Shown in pieces: positions 1 through 8,383 of a stretch of 64,000 nt of DNA. The notes beneath the pieces were generated by a model. It was not told the origin of the DNA, ran no database searches, and saw nothing but the letters and a program-made list of their open reading frames with translations. This stretch comes from Pseudomonas sp. R76. Lineage in GTDB: Bacteria; Pseudomonadota; Gammaproteobacteria; Pseudomonadales; Pseudomonadaceae. Made by a program: the position numbers and the translations under genes. Position 1 is the stretch's first letter. Every line of letters starts with the position of its first letter. Location of the stretch: contig NZ_CP019428.1 in NCBI RefSeq assembly GCF_009834565.1, forward strand, positions 2,728,001 through 2,792,000, given 5' to 3'.

Positions 1-53
1 CGCCGGCGAACCTATATGGTAAAGTGGCGCACTTTTTCGAGGGGACATTCACT

Positions 54-689
54 GTGTGGGAATTGGTCAAATCCGGCGGCTGGATGATGTTGCCGATCAT
101 CTTGAGCTCCATCGCCGCACTCGGCATCGTCGCCGAGCGCCTCTGGACCCTGCGCGCCAGCCGCATCACCCCCGAGCATCTATTGGGGCAGGTGTGGGGC
201 TGGATCAAGAACAAGCAACTGGACAAAGACAAGCTCAAGGAACTGCGCGCCAACTCGCCCTTGGGTGAAATCCTCGCCGCCGGCCTCGCCAACTCCAAGC
301 ATGGCCGCGAGATCATGAAAGAGTGCATTGAAGAGGCCGCCGCCCGGGTCATCCATGAAATGGAGCGCTACATCAATGCGCTTGGCACCATCGCCGCCAT
401 GGCGCCATTGCTGGGGCTGCTGGGCACGGTGCTGGGCATGATCGATATTTTCAGCTCGTTCATGGGTTCGGGCATGACCACGAACGCGGCGGTGCTGGCC
501 GGCGGTATCTCCAAGGCCTTGATCACCACGGCTGCGGGCCTGATGGTCGGGATTCCCTCGGTGTTTTTCCACCGTTTCCTGCAGCGCCGCATCGACGAGC
601 TGGTGGTCGGCATGGAACAGGAAGCGATCAAGCTGGTGGAAGTGGTGCAGGGCGATCGTGATGTCGATTTTGTCGAGGGCCGAGTGTGA
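54..689 (+). CDS. exbB: ExbB/TolQ/MotA-family proton channel protein
   Basis: Inner-membrane proton-channel subunit of an ExbB-ExbD type energiser. The start is a GTG at 54 preceded by GAGGGGA eight bases upstream; an upstream in-frame GTG at 24 has no such site. The 211-residue product has one membrane segment near the N-terminus (WMMLPIILSSIAALGIV) and two in the C-terminal half (AAMAPLLGLLGTVLGMIDIF and the ALITTAAGLMVGIP stretch), which is the family pattern. It overlaps exbD by 4 bases (GTGA). Being first in an operon with lpxK, kdsB and murB is the usual Pseudomonas arrangement. Which outer-membrane receptor or process it energises cannot be told from sequence. Confidence 0.93.
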   Translation: MWELVKSGGWMMLPIILSSIAALGIVAERLWTLRASRITPEHLLGQVWGWIKNKQLDKDKLKELRANSPLGEILAAGLANSKHGREIMKECIEEAAARVIHEMERYINALGTIAAMAPLLGLLGTVLGMIDIFSSFMGSGMTTNAAVLAGGISKALITTAAGLMVGIPSVFFHRFLQRRIDELVVGMEQEAIKLVEVVQGDRDVDFVEGRV

Positions 690-1114
690 AGTTTCGCCGC
701 AAGCAACGGGAAAATGTCGATATCAATTTGGCGTCGTTGATCGACGTGGTGTTCATCCTGCTGCTGTTTTTTGTCGTCACCACCACCTTCACCCGGCAAA
801 CCCAGTTGCGCGTCGACTTGCCGGAAGCGGTAAGCGGCTCGCCGGCTGAGGATCAGCAAGTCAAGCAACTGGACATCGCCATCAGCGCTGACGGCGTGTT
901 TTCGGTGAATAACCAGTTGCTGGAGAAGAACGATCTCAACAGCCTGATGGATGCCCTGCAGAAAGAGTCCGGCGGTGATACGCAAATGCCGCTGTCGATC
1001 AGTGCCGATGGCAAAACCCAGCATCAAGCCGTGATCACCGCGATGGACGCCGCCGGCAAGCTCGGCTTCACCCATTTGCGCATGACCACCGTTGAGGCGG
1101 CGACGCAACCCTGA
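686..1114 (+). CDS. exbD: ExbD/TolR-family biopolymer transport protein
   Basis: Partner of the preceding ExbB. The 142-residue protein has a short cytoplasmic basic N-terminus ([11 protein letters not shown]), one transmembrane helix ([17 protein letters not shown]) and a periplasmic domain. The Asp of LIDVVF at the start of the helix matches the conserved proton-carrying Asp of ExbD/TolR. It starts at GTG 686 inside the exbB stop and shares one base with lpxK (TGATG), so translational coupling is likely. The family assignment is firm; the partner TonB and receptor are not visible here. Confidence 0.93.
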   Translation: MKFRRKQRENVDINLASLIDVVFILLLFFVVTTTFTRQTQLRVDLPEAVSGSPAEDQQVKQLDIAISADGVFSVNNQLLEKNDLNSLMDALQKESGGDTQMPLSISADGKTQHQAVITAMDAAGKLGFTHLRMTTVEAATQP

Positions 1115-2124
1115 TGGCCATCTCCGATCGTTTGCTCAAAGCCTGGTACGAGGGTCATCCGGCGCTGGCGCTGCTGCGCCCGCTCGAGTCGTTGTATCGG
1201 CGTGTGGTGCAGCGCAAGCGTGCACGCTTCCTTGCGGGCGAGGGCCAGATCTACCAGTCGCCGGTGCCGGTGGTGGTGGTCGGCAACATCACTGTCGGCG
1301 GCACGGGTAAAACGCCGCTGATCCTGTGGCTGATCGAGCATTGTCGGCGCAGTGGCTTGCGCGTTGGGGTGGTCAGCCGTGGCTACGGTGCCAAACCGCC
1401 GCAGTTGCCATGGCGGGTCGAGGCCAGCCATAGCCCTGACGTGGCTGGCGATGAGCCATTGCTGATCGTGCAACGTAGCGGCGTGCCGCTGATGATTGAT
1501 CCTGACCGTAGCCGCGCGGTTAAGGCGCTGCTCGCCAGCGAGCCGCTTGACCTGATCCTCTCCGACGATGGCCTGCAGCATTACCGCCTGGCCCGCGACC
1601 TTGAGCTGGTGCTGATCGACGCCGCCCGTGGCTTGGGCAACCGCCATTGCCTGCCTGCCGGGCCTTTGCGCGAGCCCGAGGAGCGCCTGCAAAGCGTTGA
1701 TGCGGTGCTCTATAACGGTGCCGCCGCGGATCGCGAGGGTGGTTTTGCTTTCCGCCTGTTGCCCACGGCGCTGATCAACTTGAAAACCGCTGAGCGCCAA
1801 CCGCCCGATCATTTTCCGGCAGGCCAGCAGGTGCACGCAGTCGCCGGTATTGGTAACCCGCAACGTTTCTTCAATACCCTTGAAACGCTACACTGGCGGC
1901 CAATACCCCATGCGTTTGCCGACCATGCGCCCTACAGCGCAGACGTCCTGAATTTCACGCCGTCATTACCCTTGGTCATGACCGAAAAGGACGCGGTGAA
2001 GTGCCGCGCCTTTGCCCAGCCTGACTGGTGGTACCTTGCGGTGGATGCGGTGCCGTCGCCGGCATTTGTAGCCTGGTTCGACACCCAACTGATGCGCCTG
2101 CTGCCCGCCCGACTTTTGCCTTAA
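1114..2124 (+). CDS. lpxK: Tetraacyldisaccharide 4'-kinase LpxK
   Basis: Phosphorylates the 4' position of the lipid A disaccharide precursor at the inner membrane, giving lipid IVA. The 336 residues match the usual family length. The N-terminal region holds a membrane-associated stretch, and the P-loop is visible as VGGTGKTPL near residue 65. Downstream SDDGLQHY and the family-typical EKDAVKC block are also present. The ATG overlaps the exbD stop by one base. Its place in a block with kdsB and murB groups envelope precursor synthesis in one transcription unit. Confidence 0.97.
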   Translation: MAISDRLLKAWYEGHPALALLRPLESLYRRVVQRKRARFLAGEGQIYQSPVPVVVVGNITVGGTGKTPLILWLIEHCRRSGLRVGVVSRGYGAKPPQLPWRVEASHSPDVAGDEPLLIVQRSGVPLMIDPDRSRAVKALLASEPLDLILSDDGLQHYRLARDLELVLIDAARGLGNRHCLPAGPLREPEERLQSVDAVLYNGAAADREGGFAFRLLPTALINLKTAERQPPDHFPAGQQVHAVAGIGNPQRFFNTLETLHWRPIPHAFADHAPYSADVLNFTPSLPLVMTEKDAVKCRAFAQPDWWYLAVDAVPSPAFVAWFDTQLMRLLPARLLP

Positions 2125-2146
2125 CCGCTTTTTCCAGGAAATACTC

Positions 2147-2332
2147 ATGGACACCAAACTGCTCGACATCCTCGCTTGCCCGATCTGCAAAGGCCCGCTC
2201 AAGCTCAGCGCCGACAAAACCGAGCTGATCAGCAAGGGCGCCGGCTTGGCCTACCCGATCCGTGATGGCATCCCGGTGATGCTCGAGAGCGAAGCCCGTA
2301 CCCTGACCACCGATGAGCGCCTGGATAAATGA
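2147..2332 (+). CDS. ycaR: Trm112/YcaR-family small zinc-ribbon-like protein
   Basis: 61-residue protein starting [18 protein letters not shown], with a CxxC pair at the N-terminus, typical of the Trm112/UPF0434 family. In other organisms Trm112 proteins activate methyltransferases; the bacterial role is unsettled. An AGGAAA ribosome site lies seven bases before ATG 2147. The stop overlaps the kdsB start (ATGA), so it is coupled to kdsB, an arrangement conserved in many proteobacteria. Confidence 0.93.
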   Translation: MDTKLLDILACPICKGPLKLSADKTELISKGAGLAYPIRDGIPVMLESEARTLTTDERLDK

Positions 2333-3093
2333 CCACCGCCTTTACCGTTATCATTCCCTCCCGTTACGCATCGACCCGCCTGCCGGGCAAGCCGCTGCAA
2401 TTGATCGGCAGCAAGCCGATGATCCAGCTGGTGTGGGAACAGGCCTGCAAAAGCAGCGCCGAACGGGTAGTGGTCGCCACCGATGACCCGCGCATCATCG
2501 AAGCCTGCAAGGGTTTTGGCGCTGAAGCGGTACTGACCCGCGAAGACCACAATTCCGGCACCGACCGCCTGGCTGAAGTCGCCACGCAGCTTGGGCTGGC
2601 GCCGGATGCGATCGTGGTCAACGTGCAGGGCGACGAGCCGTTGATCCCGCCGTGCGTGATCGACCAGGTGGCCGCCAACCTGGCGGCCCACGCTGAAGCG
2701 CGCATGGCGACCTTGAGCGAGCCCATCGAAGACATCGACACGTTGCTCAACCCGAGCGTGGTCAAAGTTGTCACGGACATCAATGGCCTCGCGTTGACGT
2801 TCAGCCGCTCGATTCTGCCCTGGGCGCGCGACGCCTTCGCCAAGCACCCTGACGTATTGCCGGAGGGCGTGCCATACCGCCGTCACATCGGCATCTACGC
2901 CTACCGCGCCGGTTTCCTGCATGACTTCGTCAGCTGGGGCCCATGCTGGTTGGAAAACACCGAATCCCTGGAGCAATTGCGTGCGCTGTGGCACGGCGTG
3001 CGTATCCATGTGGGCGATGCGCTGGAAGCGCCGCCGGCCGGCGTCGACACCCAGGAAGACCTTGAGCGCGTGCGTCGCCTGCTGGGGGCTTGA
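2329..3093 (+). CDS. kdsB: 3-deoxy-manno-octulosonate cytidylyltransferase KdsB
   Basis: Activates Kdo with CTP to CMP-Kdo for lipopolysaccharide inner-core assembly in the cytoplasm. The 254-residue protein shows the nucleotidyltransferase signature [14 protein letters not shown] at the N-terminus, and the conserved [12 protein letters not shown] and HIGIYAYR blocks. It overlaps ycaR by 4 bases and the next gene by 1 base, consistent with operon expression. Confidence 0.97.
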   Translation: MTTAFTVIIPSRYASTRLPGKPLQLIGSKPMIQLVWEQACKSSAERVVVATDDPRIIEACKGFGAEAVLTREDHNSGTDRLAEVATQLGLAPDAIVVNVQGDEPLIPPCVIDQVAANLAAHAEARMATLSEPIEDIDTLLNPSVVKVVTDINGLALTFSRSILPWARDAFAKHPDVLPEGVPYRRHIGIYAYRAGFLHDFVSWGPCWLENTESLEQLRALWHGVRIHVGDALEAPPAGVDTQEDLERVRRLLGA

Positions 3094-3557
3094 TGGAAGT
3101 CCTGTTTGTCTGCCTGGGCAATATCTGCCGCTCGCCCACCGCCGAGGGCGTGTTGCGCCACAAGTTGCGCGAAGCGGGCCTGGCGGGCCAGGTCGAGGTC
3201 GCGTCGGCCGGCACCGGCGACTGGCATGTGGGCAACCCGCCGGACCAGCGTAGCCAGCGTGCTGCCCTGGTGCGCGGTTATGACCTGTCGGCGCAGCGGG
3301 CCCAGCAAGTCTCGCGCGCCGACTTTGCGCGTTATGACCTGATCCTGGCCATGGACCACAGCAACCTGCGCAACCTCAAGGCGCTGCGCCCGGCGCAGGG
3401 CAAGGCGGAGCTGGACTTGTTCCTGCGCCGCTATGAGGCGCAAGTGGACGAGGTGCCGGACCCTTACTACGAAGGCGAACAAGGTTTTGAAAAGGTCCTC
3501 GACCTGATCGAGCGCGCCTGTGATTTATTGGTGATCGAATTGAAGGGGCGGTTATGA
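3093..3557 (+). CDS. Low-molecular-weight protein tyrosine phosphatase
   Basis: 154 residues with the full LMW-PTP signature: the CX5R loop CLGNICRSP at residues about 7-15 and the acid motif VPDPYY near residue 120, which supplies the general-acid Asp. The ATG at 3093 shares a base with the kdsB stop (TGATG) and the gene overlaps murB by 4 bases. Wzb/Etp-type relatives dephosphorylate exopolysaccharide tyrosine kinases, but no kinase gene is nearby, so the substrate is unknown. Confidence 0.93.
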   Translation: MEVLFVCLGNICRSPTAEGVLRHKLREAGLAGQVEVASAGTGDWHVGNPPDQRSQRAALVRGYDLSAQRAQQVSRADFARYDLILAMDHSNLRNLKALRPAQGKAELDLFLRRYEAQVDEVPDPYYEGEQGFEKVLDLIERACDLLVIELKGRL

Positions 3558-4573
3558 CCTTGCAGGTGCTTGCGCAGGTATCGCTCAAGCCATTCAACAG
3601 CTTTGGCATTGATGTGCGCGCCCAGTTGTTCGCCGAGGCCCACAACGATGCCGATGTGCGCGAAGCCGTGGCCTACGCGGCTGCCCACGCGTTACCGCTG
3701 CTGGTGATCGGCGGTGGCAGCAACTTGCTGCTGACCCAGGATATCCAGGCGTTGGTGCTGCGCATGGCAACCCAAGGCATTCGCGTGTTACAGGATGATG
3801 GCCTGCACGTGGTGGTCGAAGCCGAAGCAGGCGAGGCCTGGCATCCGTTTGTGCTGTGGACCCTGGAACACGGTTTCTGCGGCCTGGAAAACCTCAGCCT
3901 GATCCCCGGCACCGTTGGCGCTGCGCCGATGCAGAACATTGGTGCCTACGGTGTGGAGATCAAGGATGTGTTTGCCGGCCTGACCGCCCTGGATCGCCAG
4001 ACCGGCGAGCTGCGGGATTTCAGCCTGCAAGAGTGCAATTTTGCCTACCGTGACAGCCTGTTTAAACACGAGACCGGGCGTTGGTTGATTCTGCGCGTGC
4101 GCTTTGCGCTGAGCCGCGCCAGCCAGCTGAAGCTCGACTACGGCCCGGTGCAGCAGCGCCTGGCCGGGCAGGGGATCACCGACGCAACGCCCAGCGACGT
4201 CAGCCGGGCGATCTGCAGCATCCGCCGCGAAAAACTGCCGGACCCGGCTGAGTTGGGCAATGCCGGGAGCTTTTTCAAGAACCCGCTGGTGTCCCAGGCG
4301 CTGGCCGCAGAGCTACAGGCGCTGTACCCGGACCTGGTGGCGTACCCGCAGGCGGACGGGCAGATGAAACTCGCCGCCGGCTGGCTGATCGACAAGGCCG
4401 GCTGGAAGGGCTTTCGCGAGGGCGATGCGGGCGTGCATAAGCTGCAGGCGCTGGTGCTGGTCAACTATGGATCGGCCACCGGGCACGACATTGCCAACCT
4501 GGCGCTGCGTATCCAGCAGGACATTGCCGAGCGCTTCAAGGTTGAACTGGAAATGGAACCCAACAGGTACTGA
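3554..4573 (+). CDS. murB: UDP-N-acetylenolpyruvoylglucosamine reductase MurB
   Basis: FAD/NADPH enzyme of cytoplasmic peptidoglycan precursor synthesis that reduces enolpyruvyl-UDP-GlcNAc to UDP-MurNAc. The 339 residues match type I MurB. Visible motifs are the FAD-binding GGGSNLL, the IPGTVGAAPMQNIGAYG block, and GNAGSFFKNP carrying the catalytic Ser. It is the last gene of the exbB-lpxK-kdsB-murB run and is followed after about 15 bases by a strong terminator. Confidence 0.97.
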   Translation: MTLQVLAQVSLKPFNSFGIDVRAQLFAEAHNDADVREAVAYAAAHALPLLVIGGGSNLLLTQDIQALVLRMATQGIRVLQDDGLHVVVEAEAGEAWHPFVLWTLEHGFCGLENLSLIPGTVGAAPMQNIGAYGVEIKDVFAGLTALDRQTGELRDFSLQECNFAYRDSLFKHETGRWLILRVRFALSRASQLKLDYGPVQQRLAGQGITDATPSDVSRAICSIRREKLPDPAELGNAGSFFKNPLVSQALAAELQALYPDLVAYPQADGQMKLAAGWLIDKAGWKGFREGDAGVHKLQALVLVNYGSATGHDIANLALRIQQDIAERFKVELEMEPNRY

Positions 4574-4585
4574 ACCTGCGCAAAC

Positions 4586-4622
4586 AAAAATGCCCCGTAT
4601 CTCACGATACGGGGCATTTTTT
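4586..4622. terminator. Bidirectional intrinsic terminator
   Basis: Near-perfect inverted repeat (AAAATGCCCCGTATC / GATACGGGGCATTTT) with a 4-base loop and A/T runs on both sides. It sits between the convergent murB (+) and BI-1 (-) genes, so it probably ends both transcripts. Confidence 0.93.
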
Positions 4623-4635
4623 ATAGCGCTAGCAA

Positions 4636-5307
4636 TCAGTCATCACGGCTCATGATGCCGAAGATCTGCAACAGGCTGATGAACAGGTTGTAGATCGATA
4701 CATACAGGCTGATGGTTGCCATGATGTAGTTACGCTCACCGCCGTGGATGATGGCGCTGGTCTGGAACAGGATGCACACGGAGGAGAACAGCACGAAACC
4801 AGCGCTGATCGCCAACTGCAGGCCGCTGATCTGGAAGAACATGCCGGCGACAACCGCTGCCAGCAGCACGAAGAAGCCTGCGGTGATGAAACCGCCGAGG
4901 AAGCTCATGTCCTTGCGGCTGATCAGCACGTAGGCCGACAGGCCACCAAACACCAGGGCTGTCATGGCAAAGGCCGAGCTGACCACTTCCGCGCCGCCGG
5001 CCATGCCCAGGTAACGGTTAAGGATCGGGCCGAGGATGAACCCCATGAAACCGGTCAGGGCAAACGCCGACACCAGGCCCCAGGCCGAGTCGCGCAGCTT
5101 GTTGGTCAGGAAAAACAGACCGTAGAAGCCGATCAGCACGACAAAGATATTCGGGTAGCCAACGCGCATTTGCTGCGCTACATACGCCATCACGCCGCTG
5201 AACGCGAGGGTGAGGGCGAGCAAGCCGTACGTATTGCGCAACACGCGGCTGACTTCAAGCTGCTCAGCCTGCGCGTGACCATTCACTGCGTAATTCTGTT
5301 CGCGCAT
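4636..5307 (-). CDS. Bax inhibitor-1/YccA family membrane protein
   Basis: 223-residue polytopic protein with about seven hydrophobic segments and the family-typical N-terminus (VLRNTYGLLALTLAFSGVMA) and C-terminal SLYVSIYNLFISLLQIFG block. Bacterial BI-1 members include YccA, a modulator of the FtsH protease, and calcium-leak channels; which applies here cannot be said. The start ATG has an AGGAG-like site upstream. It is convergent with murB and monocistronic. Confidence 0.93.
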   Translation of the reverse strand: MREQNYAVNGHAQAEQLEVSRVLRNTYGLLALTLAFSGVMAYVAQQMRVGYPNIFVVLIGFYGLFFLTNKLRDSAWGLVSAFALTGFMGFILGPILNRYLGMAGGAEVVSSAFAMTALVFGGLSAYVLISRKDMSFLGGFITAGFFVLLAAVVAGMFFQISGLQLAISAGFVLFSSVCILFQTSAIIHGGERNYIMATISLYVSIYNLFISLLQIFGIMSRDD

Positions 5308-5384
5308 GGCGACACTCCTTCAGTTTTGAAACATTCAGTCGCAAGGATCATAACAGACGCCCTGTAACAAGCGATGGCAAGAGT

Positions 5385-5412
5385 TTGACAGTGTGTTTCA
5401 TTCGGGTATTAT
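5385..5412 (+). promoter_or_regulatory. Sigma-70 promoter of tRNA-Ser
   Basis: TTGACA at 5385-5390, 16-base spacer, TATTAT at 5407-5412, about 45 bases upstream of the tRNA. A second TATAAT at 5440-5445 lies very close to the tRNA but lacks a good -35 box. Confidence 0.65.
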
Positions 5413-5459
5413 GGCGCCCGCTGACACGGGATGGGCTATTATAATCCTGTGATGCAAAA

Positions 5460-5550
5460 GGGAAATTGGCAGAGTGGTTGAATGCACCGGTCTTGAAAAC
5501 CGGCGAACGTTAATAGCGTTCCCAGGGTTCGAATCCCTGGTTTCCCGCCA
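5460..5550 (+). tRNA. tRNA-Ser (anticodon UGA)
   Basis: 91-nt class II tRNA. The acceptor stem GGGAAAT pairs with GTTTCCC (one G-U), followed by G and an encoded CCA. The anticodon loop CTTGAAA gives UGA. There is a long variable arm (GCGAACGTTAATAGCGTTC) and a T arm CAGGG-TTCGAAT-CCCTG. It is the apparent integration target of the adjacent phage remnant, whose broken integrase frame runs antisense into the tRNA. Confidence 0.97.
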
Positions 5551-6418
5551 AATTAAACGATAAGGCCTCGATTATTCGGGGCTTTTTCGTATCTGGGGTT
5601 TGAGACGGTTTCTTCTGCTTTTGGCTGGAGTTCCGAAACTTTCGGTACCTGGATGGATGCCCGACATTCCTTTCACCAATCTCCCTGACCAATCTCCCCA
5701 AGCTATTTTCCCCTGCATCGGTACGCATCAGGATTCGGAGCTTCTGCCCGGTTTTGCCCTGTGTCACCAGGAAGTAGTCACCCTCGGTATCGTCACTACG
5801 CATGATCAACACGTCAGCAGGCCGCTGCCCGGTCAAATAACCCAGGTCCATGGCTTCCTTGAGTTCTTGTTCGGCGACCGCGTAGACGGCATCCCAGACA
5901 GCCGCGTTGGCGTAGTAATCGCGCGGCGCCTCCTTGTTCTTTCTGATGCCCTGGCAAGGGTTCTCCCGCTCCGTGAGCCCCCACTCCCTGGCCATGTTGA
6001 AAACGTGGGACAGGAGCGCGATCTCGCGGTTGGCACGAACCTTCGCTGAGCGGGCATCACGGTAACCGGCGATGTTGAACGGCGTGATTGAGTCGATGGG
6101 CGCCTCATCAAACGTAGGACGAAGCTGCTTCAGTTCGGCCATGTTGTCCTTCTGTGTTCGCTCCCCCTTTTTTGGGATGACGTCGCGCACATATCGGTCG
6201 AAAATGCCCTTCATTTTTGTCAGGTCGGCCGGCTTTTCTTTGGCCTCCAGTTCGGCCCACTTCAGCCGGGCTTTGCTCAGGTCAGTTCCAAGCGGAATCT
6301 CTTTTCCCGCAGAGTCACGATAGTAGTAGCCGATCCAGACCTTGCCATTTTTCCTTGGGCGCTTACGGCGTACCATTCCTAGCGGCAAGTCCCTGTTTTC
6401 CGTGTTTCGGGGGCGCAT
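5510..6418 (-). pseudogene. Tyrosine-recombinase phage integrase, C-terminally truncated
   Basis: 302 codons. The N-terminal arm-binding region (MVRRKRPRKNGKVWIGYYYR) and core-binding domain are intact, and the first catalytic Arg region is present as YLTGQRPADVL near residue 195. After about residue 225 the sequence stops resembling an integrase: no HxxR block, no second His and no Tyr nucleophile can be found. The last 14 or so codons are simply antisense tRNA-Ser (ending FEPWERY). Loss of about 120 residues means it should be inactive. DUF4224 lies one base upstream, the standard phage pairing. Confidence 0.85.
5564..5588 (+). terminator. Terminator downstream of tRNA-Ser
   Basis: Hairpin GCCTCG/CGGGGC with an ATTATT loop followed by TTTTT, 13 bases after the tRNA CCA. 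Confidence 0.7.
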
Positions 6419-6419
6419 A

Positions 6420-6785
6420 TCAGTTCACCTTGGAGAAGTCAGGCGTCCAAGGCTGGCGCGCCGGCGGAGGGTTAGGGTCTGCGATTGTGGCGTTCACCAT
6501 GCCCAGCTTCATGCGGGCGAACATCCGGTCAACCAGCGGCCGGCCGCCACGGCTCTCGATGAACACCCAGTTCCGGTCTTTCAGCCACTTGGGCTGGTGC
6601 GAACGGTGCTTGTAACCAGTCAGGTCGGCGATCTTCGTTACCACCTGGTGGCGCTGACACCAGTCATGGAATTGCGCCTCGGTGATTTCGTCGTCGAATT
6701 CGGCCAGGTAGTCAGGGTGCGACCACCAACCGTCTGTACCGCGCTCAACTGGCAGCGGCTGAATCAAAGCAATTTCTTCAGGCAT
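6420..6785 (-). CDS. DUF4224 phage protein
   Basis: 121 residues with the DUF4224 pattern: EITEAQFHDWCQRHQV, LTGYKHRSHQPKWL, a following Arg/Gly segment and a VDRMFAR tail. Such proteins are nearly always encoded directly before a phage integrase and may serve as an excisionase or directionality factor; that role is inference. Its stop and the integrase start are separated by one base. Confidence 0.85.
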   Translation of the reverse strand: MPEEIALIQPLPVERGTDGWWSHPDYLAEFDDEITEAQFHDWCQRHQVVTKIADLTGYKHRSHQPKWLKDRNWVFIESRGGRPLVDRMFARMKLGMVNATIADPNPPPARQPWTPDFSKVN

Positions 6786-6845
6786 GACTTCGTCCTTGCC
6801 GCTATAGCGGCTGACTTTAAAGGGAGGAAAAATTCGGAGTAATTG

Positions 6846-6868
6846 AGGCAGCTCAGGGAGAACTGCCT
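6846..6868. terminator. Hairpin downstream of the 6883-7527 gene
   Basis: AGGCAG / CTGCCT inverted repeat with an 11-base loop just after the stop of the leftward gene. The U-run is weak, so termination is uncertain. Confidence 0.35.
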
Positions 6869-6882
6869 GATTTGAAGCTAAG

Positions 6883-7527
6883 TCAAAACAGCGGTTTTAC
6901 TAAGTCGTAGATGGGAGATGCAAGAAAGCGAATGATTCCAGATATAGATGCAATTATTGCTAAAGCACTTATTGTCTTTGCGTGCCGTTCGAAAAAGTTT
7001 CTTATTTTGAAAGAAACTCGCTCCTTACTCGTAATCCATTTTTCTCCATTGAAGTAAGTTAGGTAAAAGTCAATATAATGCTCGCCGGGGCTCAATGCTT
7101 TCTTCGTTTTTAAGGTGTATTCAAATGGTGCGTGGTTGAGTTTTTTTTCAGAAGCAAGAATAGGTCTTTTTGAGGCCTGCTCAACGTCGAAAATCATTGT
7201 TGACTCATCATCTGGCGTGTAGGAAAGCCCCGCCATCACGCAAGTAAAACCAGTTTCTGATAGTTTGTCCTTTTGGTTTCCCCAAGATAATTTCAGCCCC
7301 ATTTCTGTATTCTCTGTGGCTAGGCTACTAAGGATGTAGGAGTCTTCTAAGTCAAAAGCATCTGTAGATATGTAAGCCTGTAGTTTTGCTGTTTGTATAT
7401 TTCCGTAACCTGTTACATATTGCTCGAATATTAAAGTTTCTCCCGGGTTAATTGTTGTTTTTCCCGAGCGGGTGGCGATCTGGTAAGAACCAGGCTTTTC
7501 ACCGTTAAGAGCACTTCTATAAGTCAT
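6883..7527 (-). CDS. Hypothetical protein with C-terminal membrane helix
   Basis: 214 residues, no recognised family. The N-terminal 170 residues look beta-rich (alternating hydrophobic strands, GETLIFEQYVTGYG, GEHYIDFYLTYF). A single hydrophobic segment at the C-terminus (TISALAIIASISGIIRFLA) would anchor it. The gene is clearly more AT-rich than flanking phage genes, which suggests separately acquired cargo. It is not a known integration, replication or structural gene, so a lysogenic-conversion role is possible but unproven. Confidence 0.75.
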   Translation of the reverse strand: MTYRSALNGEKPGSYQIATRSGKTTINPGETLIFEQYVTGYGNIQTAKLQAYISTDAFDLEDSYILSSLATENTEMGLKLSWGNQKDKLSETGFTCVMAGLSYTPDDESTMIFDVEQASKRPILASEKKLNHAPFEYTLKTKKALSPGEHYIDFYLTYFNGEKWITSKERVSFKIRNFFERHAKTISALAIIASISGIIRFLASPIYDLVKPLF

Positions 7528-7578
7528 ATGCGAGCGTCCCTGTTTATGAACGGTTGATAGTAATCTAAAGGTAGTACT

Positions 7579-7992
7579 TTATCTTGTGATTGATAGTCCG
7601 TTCGGATTCATAGCCGTCATGCCGGCTTGAGTTCGCTCAGTCATCGGCGCCGGTGTAGGTGCGCCATGGGTCGCAGGATCCAGCCGTTTTTCGGTGTACC
7701 AGCCGCGCAGAATGATGGTGCGGGCGTTCCAGGGATGGTCATGCAGATCCCGGTCTTCATCCGGGCGCATGATGTGGTGAACTCGGAACGTCCACGGACA
7801 CCACCACAGCGCCGGCTTGTGCGACTTGCGCGAGTAGGGGTTGAACAGCCACCAGCGGCCCATGTACATCTCGGCGCCGTCGGCGGACATTATGTGCAGG
7901 TATGGGGTGCACTGGGCGCGGGCGATTAGCCAGGCGGCAACCGCCGGGCGCGCAAGCAGCTTTGCGACCAGGCGCCAGAACAGGTTGATCAC
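7579..7992 (-). CDS. Phage-type cupin-like protein, probably 3'-truncated
   Basis: 137 residues from GTG 7992, preceded by AAGGA six bases upstream (more plausible than the longer frame starting at 8037). The protein begins INLFWRLVAKLLARP and contains a cupin-like metal-binding pattern RVHHIMRPDEDRDLHDHPW. From memory, phage homologues continue beyond the GWYTEKRL segment for a further strand-rich half with another His; here the frame ends in an unrelated tail. I therefore suspect truncation. Function unknown. Confidence 0.65.
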   Translation of the reverse strand: MINLFWRLVAKLLARPAVAAWLIARAQCTPYLHIMSADGAEMYMGRWWLFNPYSRKSHKPALWWCPWTFRVHHIMRPDEDRDLHDHPWNARTIILRGWYTEKRLDPATHGAPTPAPMTERTQAGMTAMNPNGLSITR

Positions 7993-8085
7993 GGGTGGTC
8001 CTTGCCGGGCCATGCCCGGGCAGTGGAGTGGTGACATTTCTCGGATCAGCTACAGTTCGTCCTTTAGCCAATCGGAGTGATAGGG

Positions 8086-8337
8086 ATGATTGAGGAATTC
8101 AAGAAGGGTGGATTCACCCTCTATGCAGGGCGCTGGCCTATCGCGCCGGCCGTGGGGCCAATTCGGTCTGATGGTTCGGTGTTAGACGAAAAGGGTGTTC
8201 TGCGCTTCCAAGTCATCGACGATGAGTTGTATGCGGCAAACAGTTTGCTCGTCGGTAAGATCGATTCTGTCGGCAAGGAGTGGATTGTTGCTGACGATAA
8301 AAACAACATCCTGTATTCGTTCAGGCGCCAGCTTTGA
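8086..8337 (+). CDS. Small hypothetical protein
   Basis: 83 residues from ATG 8086, with GGAG eight bases upstream; an in-frame GTG nine bases earlier is the alternative. The product (MIEEFKKGGFTLYAG...) has strand-like repeats resembling LRFQVIDDEL and LVGKIDSVGKEWIV, suggesting a small beta-barrel or sheet. No family recognised. It stands alone on the plus strand between leftward phage genes, as cargo often does. Confidence 0.6.
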   Translation: MIEEFKKGGFTLYAGRWPIAPAVGPIRSDGSVLDEKGVLRFQVIDDELYAANSLLVGKIDSVGKEWIVADDKNNILYSFRRQL

Positions 8338-8383
8338 TCGTAGTCTCACGCCGGTCCATGCCGGATCGGTAGAGGGGAGTGGC

